The notes under the pieces: model-generated
Told to the model about the DNA's origin: nothing
Database searches by the model: none
The model's input: the letters and a program-made list of their open reading frames with translations, nothing else
NCBI GenBank assembly: GCA_004556205.1
Contig: SFIL01000055.1
Location: 1 to 5,624 of the forward strand
Length of the DNA: 5,624 nt
Direction: 5' to 3'
Source of the DNA: Clostridiales bacterium
GTDB taxonomy: Bacteria; Bacillota; Clostridia; Oscillospirales; Oscillospiraceae
Program-made: the position numbers and the translations under genes
In this document: positions 5,025 to 5,624 of the stretch, one piece after another
Layout: each line of letters begins with the position of its first letter
How positions within the stretch are numbered: position 1 is the first letter of the stretch

Positions 5025-5058
5025 CGAAACTTTCCATAACCAAAGTCTTTCCATTAAA
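5025..5058. repeat. RIT terminal inverted repeat, right
   Basis: 34 bp, perfectly inverted relative to 1599-1632. It carries two ATGGAAAG boxes on the minus strand (5055-5048 and 5038-5031). Its last two bases are also the first two of the right direct repeat, so this end abuts the target without the extra 22 nt seen on the left. Confidence 0.93.
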
Positions 5059-5064
5059 CACGTT
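5057..5064. repeat. 8-bp direct repeat flanking the RIT element, right copy
   Basis: AACACGTT, identical to 1569-1576. On the minus strand it encodes N-V-F of the interrupted transposase (NWWNVF), in the same phase as the left copy. Confidence 0.85.
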
Positions 5065-5624
5065 CCACCAATTGGCGACGATGGCGATCAGCCGCGCCAT
5101 GGTCCTGCAGGACTTGAGCTTGTGCGTGGTGAAGCCGGACCAGCCCCACTGGTTTTTGAACTCGTCGAAGTTGTTCTCGCAGTCGCCCCGGTCGCGGTAG
5201 AGCTGCGACAGGGCCACCGCATCCATCTTCTCGTCGTTCGTGACGAGGACGCAGTAGTCCCATTCGCGGCCCTTGACGTCCTTCACGAAGTCGAACTCCG
5301 CCTGCTTCACGACCGCAGGAGCCGTCGGGACGAGAGCGGTCGACTTCTTCGGGATCTTCAGCTTCCCGCCGGGTTTCCTAGGTTCGACGGTCTCGACCTT
5401 CTTCTCGGCGGGACGCCGTATGAACAGCACACGCCGTCTCCGATGCCACCCGTCGAGCCTGATCCGCTGCTCCAGCGCCTCCCATCCAGAGCCGCAGTCC
5501 TTCCATCCCTTGCCGCCGGACAGGGTCCTGAACAGCTTCTGGATGTTCCGCGACCGCTTGATCTTGAAGAGATAGAGAATGCCCCTCGCCTCCGCCTCGC
5601 ACATGGTCGCGTCGTTGCCGTAGC
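5057..5624 (-). pseudogene. IS1380-family transposase, 5' fragment, partial
   Basis: The frame is open at the window edge and gives about 189 residues of native transposase (YGNDATMCEAEARGILYLFK... to NWWNVF). The segment LYRDRGDCENNFDEFK fits the Y-2-R-3-E-6-K signature of IS4/IS1380-type DDE transposases exactly. Its Glu (codon about 5176-5178) is the third catalytic acid; the two Asp residues lie upstream, outside the window. The ATG at 5604 is internal, since the frame continues to the edge with matching sequence. The RIT insertion cuts the protein just after the YREK block. Translation would run 26 residues into the RIT end and stop near 4975, leaving most of the catalytic domain but losing the last 99 residues. 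The remainder is at 1268-1576. Confidence 0.88.

Larger units (their letters stand above)
1577..5056 (-). mobile_element. RIT (recombinase-in-trio) element
   Basis: About 3.48 kb, consisting of three tyrosine recombinase genes in one overlapping minus-strand operon and complex inverted-repeat ends, with no cargo. RIT elements are defined by three consecutive, non-identical tyrosine recombinases between inverted repeats, and this fits on every point. The ends are 34-bp perfect inverted repeats (1599-1632 and 5025-5058), each with an inward-facing sub-repeat 45 nt further in. The insertion point is exact: an AACACGTT duplication inside an IS1380-type transposase gene. All three recombinases look intact, so the element may still be mobile. 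Tn554 was considered; its TnpB and TnpC sizes and domains do not match. Confidence 0.92.
1153..5624 (-). mobile_element. IS1380-family insertion sequence, interrupted and cut by the window edge
   Basis: The outer mobile element is defined by the split DDE transposase (5057-5624 and 1268-1576) and one probable terminus at 1153. The element's 5' end, start codon and other inverted repeat lie beyond 5624. The nested RIT element at 1577-5056 accounts for nearly all of its visible length. The IS remainder is GC-richer than the RIT genes by eye (about 67% in the line at 5161 against about 55% in the line at 4021), as expected for elements of different origin. Confidence 0.75.

Noticed and set aside
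1577..5056. Tn554-like transposon
   Set aside because: Tn554 has two recombinases of about 360 and 630 residues plus a small TnpC and lacks long inverted repeats; here there are three full recombinases of similar size and perfect 34-bp inverted repeats.
1..5624. CRISPR array, tRNA or rRNA gene, or cargo genes within the RIT element
   Set aside because: No regularly spaced repeats or RNA gene features were seen, and the recombinase genes fill the element from end to end.

Overview
The window is accessory DNA from a moderately to highly GC-rich bacterium. It holds a toxin-antitoxin pair, an insertion-sequence transposase gene, and a second mobile element inserted inside that transposase. Every supported gene lies on the minus strand. 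The sequence alone does not fix the taxon. GC-rich intergenic palindromes, a GGGAACx heptamer array, an IS1380-type transposase and a VapBC pair would suit the Verrucomicrobiota/Kiritimatiellota/Lentisphaerota area, but that is only an impression.

Left part (1-1152): 1-238 is a structured, GC-rich stretch with no convincing gene. At 239-947 there is a compact antitoxin-toxin operon: a ribbon-helix-helix antitoxin followed after 13 nt by a PIN-domain (VapC-type) RNase. A near-consensus promoter (TTGACG-17-TATAAT) sits so close to the antitoxin ATG that the mRNA should be almost leaderless. Positions 987-1152 hold a strong palindrome and a 4 x 7 bp tandem repeat.

Outer mobile element (1153 to beyond 5624): an IS1380-family insertion sequence read on the minus strand. 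Its 3' terminus is probably the CCTAAATTCGTCAG motif at 1153. Its transposase is split into a 5' fragment (5057-5624, with an exact Y-2-R-3-E-6-K signature) and a 3' fragment (1268-1576).

Inner mobile element (1577-5056): a complete-looking RIT (recombinase-in-trio) element. Three different tyrosine recombinases are read in the order 416, 329 and 337 aa. Their start and stop regions overlap by 20 and 14 nt, and each overlap carries a good Shine-Dalgarno sequence. All three keep the full R-K-H-R-H-Y catalytic set. The element ends in perfect 34-bp inverted repeats, with a further inverted sub-repeat exactly 45 nt inside each end. An 8-bp direct repeat (AACACGTT) flanks it, and deleting the element plus one copy restores one continuous transposase frame (...NWWNVF/CRLADP...).

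How the parts work together: the three recombinases are translated as one coupled operon and presumably act together on the boxed termini. The element lies in the same orientation as the interrupted transposase, so host transcription runs into it. A hairpin at the start of the first recombinase gene could silence that read-through mRNA while leaving mRNA from the element's own promoter translatable. This last idea is inference and is the most testable novelty here.
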